NCBI RefSeq assembly: GCF_964204645.1
Contig: NC_134025.1
Span: 20,490,001 to 20,554,000 of the forward strand
Direction: 5' to 3'
DNA: 64,000 nucleotides
From: Tubulanus polymorphus
Taxonomy: Eukaryota; Nemertea; Palaeonemertea; Tubulaniformes; Tubulanidae
Shown here piece by piece: positions 22,271 to 35,007 of this stretch. Every line of letters begins with the position of its first letter. The stretch's first letter is position 1. The notes under the pieces were generated by a model, which saw only the letters and a list, made by a program, of their open reading frames with translations, was not told where the DNA came from and did not search any database. The position numbers were made by a program, and so were the translations under genes.

Positions 22271-25200
22271 ATGGCCACTGAATCTAAGGATCAAATTGAC
22301 GTGGCTCCTGCGCGGGCAAGAAAACCGTGGAAACCTACCAATGATGGAATTAACCTATTAGAATCCATGAATACCGATGAAGAAAATGAAGTTCAGGGTG
22401 ATCCTCCACTTGACAGTGAAGAAATTCCTCGCAATACAGAAACATTAGCCGATGATGTAAGGAACGAACCAGTTGGAGCTGGTGTAAGTTTGCTATTGAT
22501 GCAAGTCCGTTTACCTAAGCTGTTTCCACTCAATCTAGTGACAACATAGGCCTATATATTCCTACTCAAAATCAGTTGTTGGTTCTCGAGCTTCCATTAG
22601 AGACCCTTATTCTTGTGCCGGTACTGTTTGTCTCTGTCTGTTTTCCCGCTTTGTTAATAGTTGGTCGATCTTTATTAAACTTGGGTACAATTTTAGTATG
22701 GTGGTCTAGTTATATGCAGTGCAAAGAGTGGGCCCAGTGCGTCACTTAGTCTGAACACCCTAGTGATTGTACAGCCTTTAAGGCTCTGTTCAGGTCCCTA
22801 TCATCAATCTACCTATTCGTTATGCATTCTATTTGTAATTATGTTTTGATTTAATTGGATGAAATAGATTACTTACTTACTACTTAGTTGCAAAACAAGG
22901 CCTTAAAAAAACTGTTTTGCAGCGACATGACCTTGAAGATGATCTTATAACTAAGGAAGGGGGTTCAAATTCAAGAAGTTGTCTTCACAAATTTTAGCTA
23001 TAGGCCCTAGATACAACATATCCAAAATGCATCGGGAACTAATGCATGGGAATGCCTCATGCATGTACCAGTGGTGACAGATTCGAACCATAGCCCAGGA
23101 AACTGTTGTTGCCTATGACTTGTAGAGCATTAAGTTCTGTATTTTCTTAGTCATCTACTATTCAAAATTGATAATAGACCAATGACTCGTAAACAACAAC
23201 ACAACTCCATAAGGAACTTTTTGGATTCAGGACTATAATGCCTGAATGTATGGCTATGTATTGACGTTGCCTCGATTGCTTCTATTTCATAATATTGATT
23301 GATTTCAGGATCCTGGCCAAGAAGACGTACAAGGCGAAGGTTATGAGAAGGAAGAAGATACAAAATTGGGTAGGTTTACCAGGGCCGTAGCGGCTCAGTT
23401 ATTGGGTATATGATATAAAATGCCTAATATGCCGTCGAGTGATAGAAGTCTCTTAAATTCCAGACTTTTGGCCACGAGACTTATTTGGTTTGTTTATCAG
23501 GCGCTCTAAATACATCCATTGTAAAGAAAATGGAAAATCAAAATAATTTTGGCAGTTGGCAACAATGCTTATGAAAATAATGCAGCCAATTTTTTATTGA
23601 ATACCAGTATGTAAATTCCTATTTTTCCCATTTATTTATTGTAGAAACTGATGAACAATTGGATCGCGATGAACTGTTTTACAAGGCAAGGGGTTTAGAG
23701 AAATCTGGTAAACTGCAGCTGGCGTTGAAATACTACTTGAAATGTTTGAAGAGCCTTGAAAAGAATACCCCATTCTCATTTATGCCGCAGTGTCTAAATA
23801 GTGTAAGTACAGTTCTGTCTTTCTGTAGCGTTTAAACCCTTGTTATTGATGAACTCCTAGAACCCACGGTCAAAACTTTAACCGGTAAATGGTCTTGTTG
23901 GTAAAGATTGAAAGTAATCACCCAATCAGAGGCTGTGTTACAAATGCCTAGTTCCCGTTGAAATGGTTGAAAATTTTGTTATGATTCAGAAAAAATTCAA
24001 AGCAAGTTTGCTTTAGCCTCTTCATATACAAGAGATGAGTTTGAAAATTTTGATGTACATTGTACCAGACAAATGAGGTGGTAGTTATATCGATGTCATT
24101 TCTTTTTGCAGGTGGCTAATATATATTATTCACTGGAAGAATGTATCCTTTGTTTCGTCAATTTTCTCATGGCTCGGGTCTATCAAACCAGGTCCATTCT
24201 AAATTGTAGAATGGACCTTCTCTGTGCTCGTGAATAGAAACTTTGCTCTAAGTGTCTGTCAATCAGTGTCCCATCTAGCATGATCATTCATAACAATTTG
24301 AAAAGTGTGCGAACAAGCAGCACTAGTTAGGGCCGTTCCAGGTACAGGCCAAACTAGAACAGATCTACTAGCGATGTGAAAGCGGCTTAGGCTATATAGT
24401 TGAAGTTCTATACACGTGATTAATGTTAACAAAAAATAAGCATTCAACCACACTGCTAATGCGGCTTACAAGAGTTTAAGCTTACCTGGTTGTACATAGA
24501 TTGTGCTAATAGTGTTTTATTGTTGAGAAATCTTTAATGGAAGTTGTCAAGATGAGAAAGCCGTGCAGTTCATACAAGCAGAAAAGCTCTACTACGAAAC
24601 GGCCCTAATTGACTCATCTGGCATACAAAAGAAAATTGGTAAGTTCGCCGTTTTTACTGAAGTTTGTGTGTCAGTATAGCTAGGAAAAAAATTGAGGGAG
24701 AGATATAAGATAATGAATTAGCCACTCTATTCACCTTCTACAAAATAGTAAGAAGTATATTAGTATATGTAAGTATTTGACAGGCTTTTATCCCATTTAT
24801 GTATAGAATTTGCTTCTATTTTCCGAAAATTTCATTTGATCTACTGTGTAATTTGCAGGATATTTTGCTGTCATACAGGATAGTTTTGAAATTATTGGAT
24901 TATTGCTCTCTAACATTGTAAATAATAAATCCCTATGCGAAATATAAGCTCGTAATTGAAGGTGCATTTCATTTTTAGCTCCGCTGTGACCGAAGGTCAG
25001 TGGAGCTGATGGGTTAGGGGGTTCGTCGTCGTCGTTCGTCCGTCCGTCCGTCCGTCCGTCCGGTGTTCGGTGTCCGGCGTCAACTTTTTCTTTATATCCC
25101 TACTAGTCCTACAGTTCTGATGGGATCTTGATGAAACTTGGTATGAATGATCTATGGGGGAGTGCCTACAAAAGTACAGAGCCATAATTTTGATTTTGCA

Positions 25201-28200
25201 TAAATTATGCAAATTAGGGCTATTTTTAGATTTTCACTAAAATCGCTACTCCTCCATCGATTTTCAGCGGATTTCAATCAAACTTGGTATGAATGATCTA
25301 TGGGAGAGTGCCTACAAAAGTACAGAGCCATATTTTTGATTTTGCATAAATTATGCAAATTAGGGCTATTTTTAGATTTTCACTTAAATCGCTACTTCTA
25401 CTTCAGTTTTCAGTAGATATCAACCAAACTTGGTACGAATGATGTATGGGGGAGTGCCTACAAAAGTATAGAGCCATACTTTTGATTTTGCATAAATTAT
25501 GCAAATTAGGGCTATTTTTAGATTTTCACTTAAATTGCTACTTCTACTCCAGTTTTCAGTAGATTTCAACCAAACTTCATATGAATGATCTATTGGGGAG
25601 TGCCTACAAAAGTATAGAGCCATATTTTTGATTTTGCATAAATTATGCAAATTAGGCCTTTTTTAGATTTTCCTTTCAATCGCTACTCCTCCAATTTTCA
25701 GCGGATTTCAAACTTAGTATGAATGTTTTTATAGGGGATTGTCTAAACCAGTATAGAGCCATATTCTAGATTATGCATAAATTTTGCAAATTAGGGATAA
25801 TTTTTTTAGATTTTCACTTAAATCGCTACACCTTCTTCAGTTTTTATCAAATTTGAATTAAACTTTTTATGAATGATCTATGGGATGATGCCTACATAAG
25901 TATAGAGGATGTTTTGCAAATTAGTTCTATTTATAGATTTATCTTGTCTTCAAATCGCTACTATTCCTACAATTTTAATCAGATCAATTCCAAATTTGGT
26001 ATGAATGTTCTATGGACCAAGGCCTATAAAGTTACAGAGTCATTTTTTAGAATTGTCTCCCTAGGGGCGCCCTTAGGGTGGAGTTTCTATTTCTTCAAAT
26101 CGCTACTAGTCCTACAGTTTCAATCAGATCAATTCCAAATTTGGTATGAATGTTCTATGGACCAAGGCCTATAAAGTTGCAGAGCCATTTTTTTTATTCT
26201 TCCCTAAGGGGCGCCCCTTGGGGTGGAGTTTCTATTTCTTCAGATCACTACTAGTCCTATAGTTTTGATCAGATCAAGTCCAAATTTGGTATGAATGGTG
26301 TTTGGACCAATACCTACAAAGTACAGAGCCTTTTTTGGATTTGGCCAAAAGGGGGCACCCCTAGGTATGCAGCTTCTATTTCTTCAAGTCACACGCGGAG
26401 CTATATAAGCCGATAGGCTCCTTGTTTACTTCCCCTGCCAACGACAAACGCAATTAGATATAGGGGCTGAACCAATTAAATTATTGTTTTTTGTGATAAA
26501 TAGAATACAAAAGATTTTTTAGAATTAACCAATTAGAGATAGGCACGTGAACACAAGACTCGCACTATTTTGATATTGTTATGAATAGGGTATAGTAGAC
26601 CCAGTCTACTTTACCGCTGGAATTTAATACAAACGGTATACAATTATCAATTTTAGAGCACTCCTGGACCTCGGTGCTCTTGTATGAAGAAATAAAGTAT
26701 TATCGAGTGTTTTTTAGCCCACTTGGGACTTTAGTCCCAGCGGGCTATTGCGTTCACTTTTCGTCTGTCGTCCGTCCGTTCGTCCGTCCGTCCGTAGACG
26801 GAATCCAGATATTTTGGGAAGTTTTGAAGACGCTTCAAGGTAATGTCTTGATATTTGGGTTACACATGTATCTACCCTAGACACATCTTCAGCCCAAAAA
26901 CTGGCCCTGTCAGAATCAAGATGGCCGACTGGCAGCCATTGTAGTTCACCAAAATCAGCACTTTTTACACATTTTTGAACTTTTTGAGGGAAATTTTGAA
27001 GACGCTTTGATCAATTACCTTGATCTTTCGGATATATGTGAACCCCCCCCAGGGCTCATCAACATAAATTGGGTCGGTCGGACTCAAGATGGCCGTCCTA
27101 TGACCTTTTTAGTGCCCAAAAATGTTAATTTTGGCCCGAATTCTGAGTCCTGTAGCTTCCTACGGGTTTGACATTTCTCATTACAATTTGTGATGGGTAT
27201 TCTTTGGAAAGGGATGTTTTATACCTGAGACAGGTATTTTTCATCAGCCAATTATGACGCAATTGGCGGCCATCTTGATGTCAGCAGTACTCATTCGTAA
27301 GTGGGAAAAAGTTTTTCCACATTATATTGATACCTAAGCGTATTTTGCTACCACAATCAATTAGAAAGTTGTAGTTCATAACGTGTTCTATGATTGTGGT
27401 GAGTTTCAAGGTAATTGGATTTTGTATATGGCCACCAGGGGGCGTTGAATAATACAATATCTTAGCATTTCTTTATTATATTCGTATCAATGCATATTTT
27501 GTAACCACAATCAATTGGAAAGTTGTAGCTCATGACATCATCTATGATTGTTGCGAGTTTTAAGGACATAAGTTTTTCTATATGGTCACCAGGGGGCGTT
27601 GAATAGTAGAATAACTTAGTATTTCCTTATTATATTGGTACCTAGGCATATTTTGTTACCATGATCAATTGCAAAGTTGTAGTTCGTGACATATTCTATG
27701 ATTGTGGTGAGTTTCGAGGTCATTGGGTTTTGAATATGGTCACCAGGGGGCGTTGAATAGTAGAATGACTTAGTATTTCCATATTAAATTGGTAACGAGG
27801 CATATTTTGTTATCACAATCAATTACAAAATCGTAGCTGCTGACATGTTCTATGATTGTGGTGAGTTTCAAGGTCACTGGATTCTGTATATGGTCACTAG
27901 GGGGCGTTGAATATTGAATTTGTTAGATTGTTGAGCATTTGAAACCACTTCCCAAGTGGGCATGGTGTCCCTGGACCCCTAGTTGTATATGGCCACCAGA
28001 GGGCGTTGAATAATGCAATATCTTAGTATTTCTATATTATATTCGTATCAATGCATAATTTGTAACCACAATCAATTGCAAAGTTGTAGCTCATGACATC
28101 ATCTATGATTGTGGCAAGTTTTAAGGCCATTAGTTATTCTATATGGTCACCAGGGGGCGTTGAATAGTAGAATAACTTAGTATTTCCTTATTATATTGGT

Positions 28201-31200
28201 ACCTAGGCATATTTTGTTACCATGATCAATTACAAAGTTATAGTTCATGACATGTTCTATGATTGTGGTGGGTTTCAAGGTCATTGGGTTTTGAATATGG
28301 TCACCAGGGGGCGTTGAATAGTGGAATAACTTAGTATTTCCATATTAAAGTGGTAATGAGGCATATTTTGTTATCACAATCAATTACAAAATCGTAGCTG
28401 CTGACATGTTCTATGATTGTGGTGAGTTTCAAGGTCATTGGATTCTGTATATGGTCACCAGGGGGCGTTGAATATTGAAATTGTTAGATTGTTGAGCATT
28501 TGGAACCACTTCCCAAGTGGGCATGGTGTCCCCGGACCCCTAGTTTTTATCCACGACTTTTCAGAAACAGAAGCTGGCCTTCAACCCGATGATAAGGATA
28601 GCGCCGAAGATGTTGTCGGATTACATGGCGACGTTATACGAGCCGAAGAGTATGAAAACTTAGCTCGTCTGTGTCTCGAGAAAAATCAGTATGTACAACT
28701 GGGCCCGGTTCCACAGTCGTGAGTTAAGATTTGACTCCCGAGTTAAAACATTGAAAATTAACTAACTTTAACTCATAGTTAAATCTAACTCACAACTGTG
28801 GAACTGGATCCTGATTATTAATCCGTTAAAAACATAGTTCCACAGTTGTCGGTTGTATTGAAAACATCAGAACTGAACTGGAAATTTTTACGCAACATTT
28901 CAAATTTTACTGACAACTATAAAGCTTTTTTTATGAAAGTTTGTACTACTATCCGTGCATTCTGGTCAATCTCGAAAACCTCGAAAACCTCGAAAACCAA
29001 ATCTAAAAGAAGCTTGGAATTTTTTGAAGCTATTTTTTTGTAATTTTGTATCCTTTAACACGTATCTTTTTAAATTTTCAGACCTCAGTTGGCTTTGGAA
29101 TATTGTGGAAAGGTATGCAATAATATAATGAACGCATACTAGTATAATCATTTTCAGCACCTATTCTATGCATTAATAGAACCCAAACCTAGGGAAATTT
29201 TCAAGCCAACCTGAGAAATAAGGTCAATCTTCATCTATGAAACCAGGCTGCATTATGAGAGCTGTTCAATTTTAGAGTTATGTATTGAAATGATTGCTGA
29301 TTATTATCATACTAATTACACAAAATTCCTGTTTTACAGGCTACAAAACTAAGGCAGCAGATATTTGGTGAGAATCACCCCCTGACATTGAAAAGTTTAG
29401 ACTTCTTCACTGTGGTTTATGCAGAAGCTGGTAAAGAACAATACCAAGGTACAAATACTGTAGACAAAAATTCCACTGGTGTGTGTAGATTGCTCCGGTG
29501 CTTACCTGGACCCAGTTCCACAGTTCTGAGTTAGAGTTAACTCTGAGTTAAAGTTAGTTCATTTTCAATGAGTTAACTCAAGAGTTAATTCTTAACTCAC
29601 AACTGTGGAACTGGACCCTGGTAACAGCAAACTTTGGGGGAGCAGAAAATCTTATTTTTGTCATTAGTGAATCTGTTACATCTGGGTTCATTAAAATGTG
29701 GTTCAACTGTATTAATGTTACCCCATGGTAACTTCATTGTTAACCCTGTTGGAAATAACTGAAAATATAGAATACCATTAGTAAAAGTTGAATATTAAAT
29801 TGATTCTGTAATCGATTTCGAAAGTATTTGGTTTCCACTAAAAAGTCAGCTATGCCTAACAAATCTGATCCCCATCGATTATGAATATACCGGTATTAGA
29901 AATGAACTAATTTCATTTCTAGAATCAAAATTAACCCAGAGCTTTGGAACTGGTCCAGATGATTTAATGTGCCCGGCCTGGACTGAAAACCTGTTATCAA
30001 TCATTTTTGCTTGAATGCTTTCAGAATCGATGGACCAACTAAACAGTAATATGGACATGACTGCTGAATCTGAAAGTAGACCCTCTACGAGTAAAAGAAC
30101 TCCAGATAGTGAACTGCGAAAGCGGCCAGTGAATAAAGGTAAAATCATGAAGACAAGTGGAAACCTCCACCACTACTGTGGCAATTGAGGATTCTACACG
30201 TCGAGTTAGAAAGTCAAAATTTCGACTTAAAAAGAATACGGCCGCATTGCTCTTCCATATTCAATCTACCTGGTTCGCTAGTATTTACTCACTTTATTCA
30301 ATTAAATTAAATGGGGTACTGGCGCACCACTGGCCACTTTGATATCAGATATGCTTGATCAAAATGAGTTGATTCTTAATTTGATCTAGATTCTTTGCCT
30401 TCCGATCCATAAACTAGACAAATCACCATTAAAACTAAATTTCATTCATGGAAAATAAAACCGAATCCCATTTTGTCCCATTGAAACTGAGTGAACTTTT
30501 AAGTACACCAGTTATCAATGAATCCAAAATGAATACTATAACAAACACTGCTTAGAAAAACCCATCTTATATTTTTGGATGCTCATTTAAATTTGGAACC
30601 TAATAATCCAGTTCAAATAGCCGTTTGTGAGTCATGCTATCTGCTGTATCCACACCTGATTGTTTTTTCACCTATTTTCAAAGAAATGATATGTGTATTA
30701 TATTCGCTTTACATTCGTCATTTTCAGAATCTCAAATTAATGAAGATCAGATCCCTGAAGCTTCTGTCTCTACTCGAACTACAGTTAAAACGCATGGTAA
30801 TTTTCATACTAGTATATAAAAATGTACAATGACCCATCACTAACTCCGTCTCCCCCTACCTAAAACACCCCGATTGATAGTTTTCTTCCAAATTTATGAT
30901 GGGGTCAATGTTAATGCAGAAATGTGGAACTGGACCTTCATTCCATTTCACCAAACTTGAAAACAGCTCAACTCAACTTGAATTTGTTACTATGTTGTCC
31001 TTTCCACAGCTGATGTTTACCCACCCTAAATTGTTGGAGAAACTTAAAAAAACTATGAAAATGCTGTACAGTATGCTTAGTGTTTCTGCTCATAGACCTC
31101 TTGAGATTTCTTGGACAAAATTCGCATATTCCTATGATTTGTAGAACAAAAGCCCCAGCTATAAGTCAACTGGTTGAAGCCCGATAAACGTAATAATTAA

Positions 31201-31633
31201 ATAAATCATTGCTGTACAGTATGTAATGGATACATGCCTAGCCTGGGTTGCGTTGAATCATCAATTACTGAGATTTCGCAATGTTAGTTTAACAGCGCTG
31301 CCATCTTTCAATAGAGATTTTAACTAGTTTAAAGGATTATAAAGGTACACCAAAGTTGCGGGGTACATACAAGTGAATTGGTGAATCAATAATTTTGTAC
31401 AAGAACGATGTTATTTTTCTTTTGTAGAGGAACAGATCTCGATATCGTTGTTGTGGGTGTTCTTCTTCATACTTCTGTGCGTGTTGTGTATGATGGGCGT
31501 GTTCCTATCCTGTCGTATGAATCCGCACGACGAATTCTGCGCGACGGTCAAAACGAAAGCGCATTACTACTTACTGCGATTGAAATATTACTACTATCGT
31601 TACACGGACGACGTCGATAACGTAAGCGGTTGA
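22271..31633 (+). CDS. Consortin-like protein: TPR-like region plus C-terminal membrane anchor
   Basis: Eleven exons join in frame to a 400-aa product: 22271-22483, 23309-23369, 23645-23802, 24112-24142, 24552-24638, 28565-28688, 29082-29112, 29340-29448, 30025-30138, 30728-30796 and 31428-31633. Residues 1-95 are acidic and low in complexity. About residues 96-270 form TPR-like helical hairpins (for example LQLALKYYLKCLKSLEK, AVQFIQAEKLYYETAL, PQLALEYCGKATKLRQQIFG, typical of TPR and kinesin-light-chain-like repeats). A Ser/Lys-rich linker follows. About residues 338-360 are one hydrophobic segment (SLLWVFFFILLCVLCMMGVF). The short tail is Tyr-rich and ends after DNVSG. Consortin, a trans-Golgi receptor for connexin sorting, has this layout of TPR region, C-terminal membrane anchor and short conserved tail; the family name is inferred from layout, not alignment. 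Because the ATG follows an acceptor-like TTTTTCAG, a non-coding first exon is likely. Intron 4 appears to be U12-type. Alternative: another tail-anchored TPR protein. Confidence 0.72.
24143..24551 (+). other. Probable U12-type (minor spliceosome) intron
   Basis: The intron begins GTATCCTTT, the textbook U12 5' splice site. It has a branch-site-like ATCTTTAAT whose A lies about 15 nt before the 3' end, and it lacks the usual pyrimidine tract (TGGAAGTTGTCAAG). Using exactly these borders keeps the frame and restores a TPR-like sequence (SLEEYEKAVQF). A U2-type reading would have to use a poor donor here. Confidence 0.7.
24185..24400. repeat. Short palindromic repeat in intron 4
   Basis: GGTCCATTCTAAATTGTAGAATGGACC is a near-perfect palindrome at about 24190-24217. 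Related words (GGCCGTTCCAGG, CAAACTAGAACAGATC) follow to 24370. The wording resembles 13485-13640 and 16115-16200, so this is probably another copy of that degraded MITE family. Confidence 0.4.
24977..26402. mobile_element. Non-autonomous element with ~145-bp internal tandem repeats
   Basis: The element starts AGCTCCGCTGTGACCGAAGG and ends near GCGGAGCT, an 8-bp inverted terminus. After a (CCGT)n/(GTCC)n tract at 25030-25060 come about eight increasingly diverged units of 145-146 bp. Each contains GGTATGAATG.TCTATGG, TACAAAAGTA.AGAGCC and often GCATAAATTATGCAAATTAG (positions 25199, 25344, 25490 and 25636). ORFs here on both strands are repeat artefacts. It fills part of intron 5 of the consortin-like gene. 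Confidence 0.65.
26716..28545. mobile_element. Second tandem-repeat element, with its 3' part duplicated
   Basis: It begins AGCCCACTTGGGACTTTAGT, carries a (GTCC/CCGT)n tract at about 26770-26795, and then units of roughly 140-150 bp marked by GTCACCAGGGGGCGTTGAATA and TTCTATGATTGTGG. It ends CTTCCCAAGTGGGCATGG, whose CCCAAGTGGG inverts the start. The end block occurs twice (27951 and 28512) because 27424-27984 is repeated as 27985-28545, an exact offset of 561 bp. The copy abuts the acceptor of exon 6 of the host gene (28565). Confidence 0.7.
28701..28813. repeat. Small fold-back MITE (GTTCCACAG..CTGTGGAAC), copy 1
   Basis: GGGCCCGGTTCCACAGTCGTGAGTT faces AACTCACAACTGTGGAACTGGATCC, with a GTTAA-rich stem between. 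It starts only about 12 nt after the donor of exon 6 (28689). Single-arm relatives occur at about 28836-28860, 40758-40790 and 40985-41010. Confidence 0.65.
29508..29620. repeat. Small fold-back MITE (GTTCCACAG..CTGTGGAAC), copy 2
   Basis: GGACCCAGTTCCACAGTTCTGAGTT faces AACTCACAACTGTGGAACTGGACCC. Size and stem match the copy at 28701-28813. It lies in the next-but-two intron of the same gene. Confidence 0.7.
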
Positions 31634-34600
31634 TTCGCGTATGAACGTTCCTCGGGTATAAGCCCTCCTAAAGCTTTAGAGGGAAACAGGATGGTGCGAC
31701 TAAAACAGTTGGTCATCATAAACTTAGAATTAGTGTTCATTTTCATCGATTTTGATCTAGATTTTATAGGCTCTGGAATCCAAATAACAGTTGCACAAGT
31801 CAACGAAAATATGAACGTTTGACTTTTCTAATCACTGTTTTCATTGATAGCTGATTATCTTAAGGAGAAAACTAGATTTGTTTGATTTTAATTGAAATGT
31901 AGAAGAATACTATCATTGCCTAGTTCACTGGTATTTTTGCACTTAGGCGTAATAACACTATGTGATATAATTGTCATGTAGGTTCACCCTCTCGATGTAC
32001 GTACAGAAAAATCATATTGGATCAGTAATCCAATTGTTTTGAAGAACAAGCAATGTAGCTTACACGCTTCATTGTAAAACGTACATTCCAGGATTTTGTT
32101 ACCAGGGATGGTTATGGTTTATTTGTACATATATTTTGTTATTCTCTATTAGTGAATGTTAAATCTCAGGATAAGCCACAGTCACGTGGTCGTGGTTATT
32201 TTTAAGTGCCATCTATTCACACACTGCACCGCTGAAACGAAAAACCCGGAAAGCAGGGGCTGATTTAGGAAAATTGGAAGGCCATTACGTTTTTCAAGAA
32301 AAACATATGGAAATTTGTCTTTTCTGAGAGAATGAGTGTAAAATTTACAGGTTTTAACAATCTTTTTCTTGATGAAAAGGGCTAACTCAACGGGAAGGTA
32401 GAGGTCCGTACCACCAAGACCTCCCCGTAAATCCGCCCCAGGAAAGAGTATGGAAGGCTGAAATGTTTAAGAAAGCAAGCGTACAAGACCCGGTTTCGAT
32501 CCCCAGTGCGCGTTATTTCACTGTCACTTCTCTTGATCATTACAGCTGAATTACTCTCATGTAGTACTGATGATGTGAATGGTGGTTATTATGGTGCAGT
32601 AGTCACCCCCGGCTATAGATAGATAATACCGTGTGTTGTGTTAAATGAAGGAGAAGAAATCATATTTATTTTACGATATATTTAACAATCTGTCGAATCA
32701 ATCATCATATCGTTCATAGAAATATACTCCAATGATACCAATTAGAAATTTTGATTATTTCAATGAAAATTTTGTACCATTCTACAGTGTACAAGCCTGT
32801 TTAATTTGAATGTTGGGGTCGTATTCAGGGACCCATAAAATTCATCCTATTTATACTGAGTTCATTGACTTACTCTTACATGACCAACAAAATCTAAATG
32901 ACCAACAAGATTCAATGGCCTTGACCTAAGAAAAGAGCCGTTCCAAACATTTTCTATGACTTTTTCAAGTTTTCTTTCCTAGACTTTAAGCGCAAAATTA
33001 CCAGGATTTTTTGTATTGTATTCTAAAAATGATAAATGACACTAAGGCTAAAGAAAATGATAACTTGTTTCTTCACTTATGTAAACGGCAATAAAATTTG
33101 TGATCAGTTCATTTCTATAGCTATGTCTGTTATGGTTAGCCTGATCATAAAAATAGTTACGTACGGGGTAGCTAGCTGGCCGACCGGATCAACATTTAGC
33201 CTAAGACAGAGAAACTAGGTATCAATTTTTTTTGCCTTCAATAATTTTAGACCATGTTCAAAGACTTTCACTGACCACTAGAAACGGGTATCAGAAAAAT
33301 TTCCATATTAGATTATGAAATTATGTTTGTACGAAATATTGTCTGGATTAAACGAGAATCTGGATTGAATTGATCTAGTAAAAGCAGGATTAACTGTATT
33401 CAGAATCTGCTGGTTTAGATTTTTACAAATAATGATAGAGTTTTGATAATTTTATGATACGAAGACGTGAGACATTCCAGGTTTTTAACGTTTTTTTTTC
33501 CGGAGATAAAACGATAAAACCATGAGTAAAACTGCTGAATGCCATTTATTTTATAACGAATGTTTATTGAACTGTGTAGATCACTGTGTAGATCATGTTG
33601 TATGCATTCATCATAATGAATTGTGAAACTCTTCTTGATTTGGCTGTATGTCCAAGAAATACTAGAAACATCTTAAAGACTATTATGTGAAAAATCCCGA
33701 GTTCATCATTCTGACAACTGGAAGGGCAAATTACTGATGTTAGCTTTGAAGTGTTGACTCAGGTGGAGACATTTCGGGTGATAGATGCCATGTAGAAAAG
33801 TGGGCGATCTGGAAGCGGATCCCTGACACACCCCTTAGATCCGCCTCTATATAAGCGGGCTTAAATTCCTCGTCAATTTATCTAGAATATCTAAAACCCG
33901 CAAATGATTTTCAACTGTTTGTATTTTGCGAGACCCATTATCGAAAGAAACTGACGAATGTTGCGCTTAAAACAATGAGTTCTCGCAACAAGCTTCCTAA
34001 AATTTCTAAGAAACATTTGACAGTTGGTAAATCGATTGTAGGTTATGATTTTAGTGAGGCATCATTTCTTATTTTTATACCGGTACTGATTTCGCATTTT
34101 CAAAACTTCTGCTATGTGCAATAGATATGCTTTAACCAATGGGGTAATGAATTTAACGAATATTTTTTTTGTAAATGAGCTTTAATAAGAGATGAGTTTG
34201 AAGATTTATTTTTGTAAGTTGTGACTTTGTTATGATACTGTCGTGAATGTTCATTACAAAATTTTGATCTTTTAAAAAGTTAAAGATTTTTTTTTTAGAA
34301 AAAATGTACCAGTTACAATTGTGGGATATTAATCTTTGTATATACATTATATACATTTGTATATCAATTATGTGTTAATCTATGATTTATGAATTGATTT
34401 AAAATGAATATAGCAATCAGATTTATTGAATAATATGTTCATCATTTTGCTGGTTTGTCGGGGGCTCTTTCTTTCATCTTATGGACATACTAACCGCAGA
34501 CTTGTGTCCGTTCTTCTCGTTAGAAGCGTATTCGACTAAACTGCTCTCAATACTCGATACATAAAACAAAGTATGGAAAATGAGATTTGGAGAATGATTA

Positions 34601-35007
34601 TGCTCTGAAGTACATGAAATACACTTGGTTTACTGCATAATATGGACCGGGTATCTGACATAGGAACAAACAAGCGCGCGCGCGCGCGATTAAACATTTC
34701 ATGCATTTCAAATTTGCTTTTATCTCTGGGCAACTCGACATGTATATGTTATATTATCTATCATGTAAGTAATATTATTGGCATTTTGCCAAATTAAAAC
34801 CCGTTATCAAATATCCGATTGTTAGTATAATAGTACACACGTGAGCTATGTTTGGTATAATTTTACACGTACCGGTATATATGTATTATGCATATAAAAA
34901 ACCTTGAACAACAACGTCTTATGACAGATAATTGAATAGATATTATGAACGCTATAAACTGGAATACAATAGATGATAATCTTCAATAATATTGTGAGGG
35001 ATCGAAC
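31634..35007. other. 3' UTR and intergenic region, no gene seen
   Basis: The first part presumably holds the 3' UTR of the consortin-like gene; no AATAAA is convincingly placed near the stop. A B-box-like GGTTTCGATCCCC at about 32490 marks a possible worn SINE. A (CG)n run of about 13 bp lies at 34676-34688. The remaining frames are short and not protein-like. Confidence 0.5.

Noticed and set aside
24997-26174. Several ORFs with similar peptides (MHNLCKIK...)
   Set aside because: They are frames through the 145-bp tandem units; the repeated peptides mirror the DNA repeat rather than a conserved protein.
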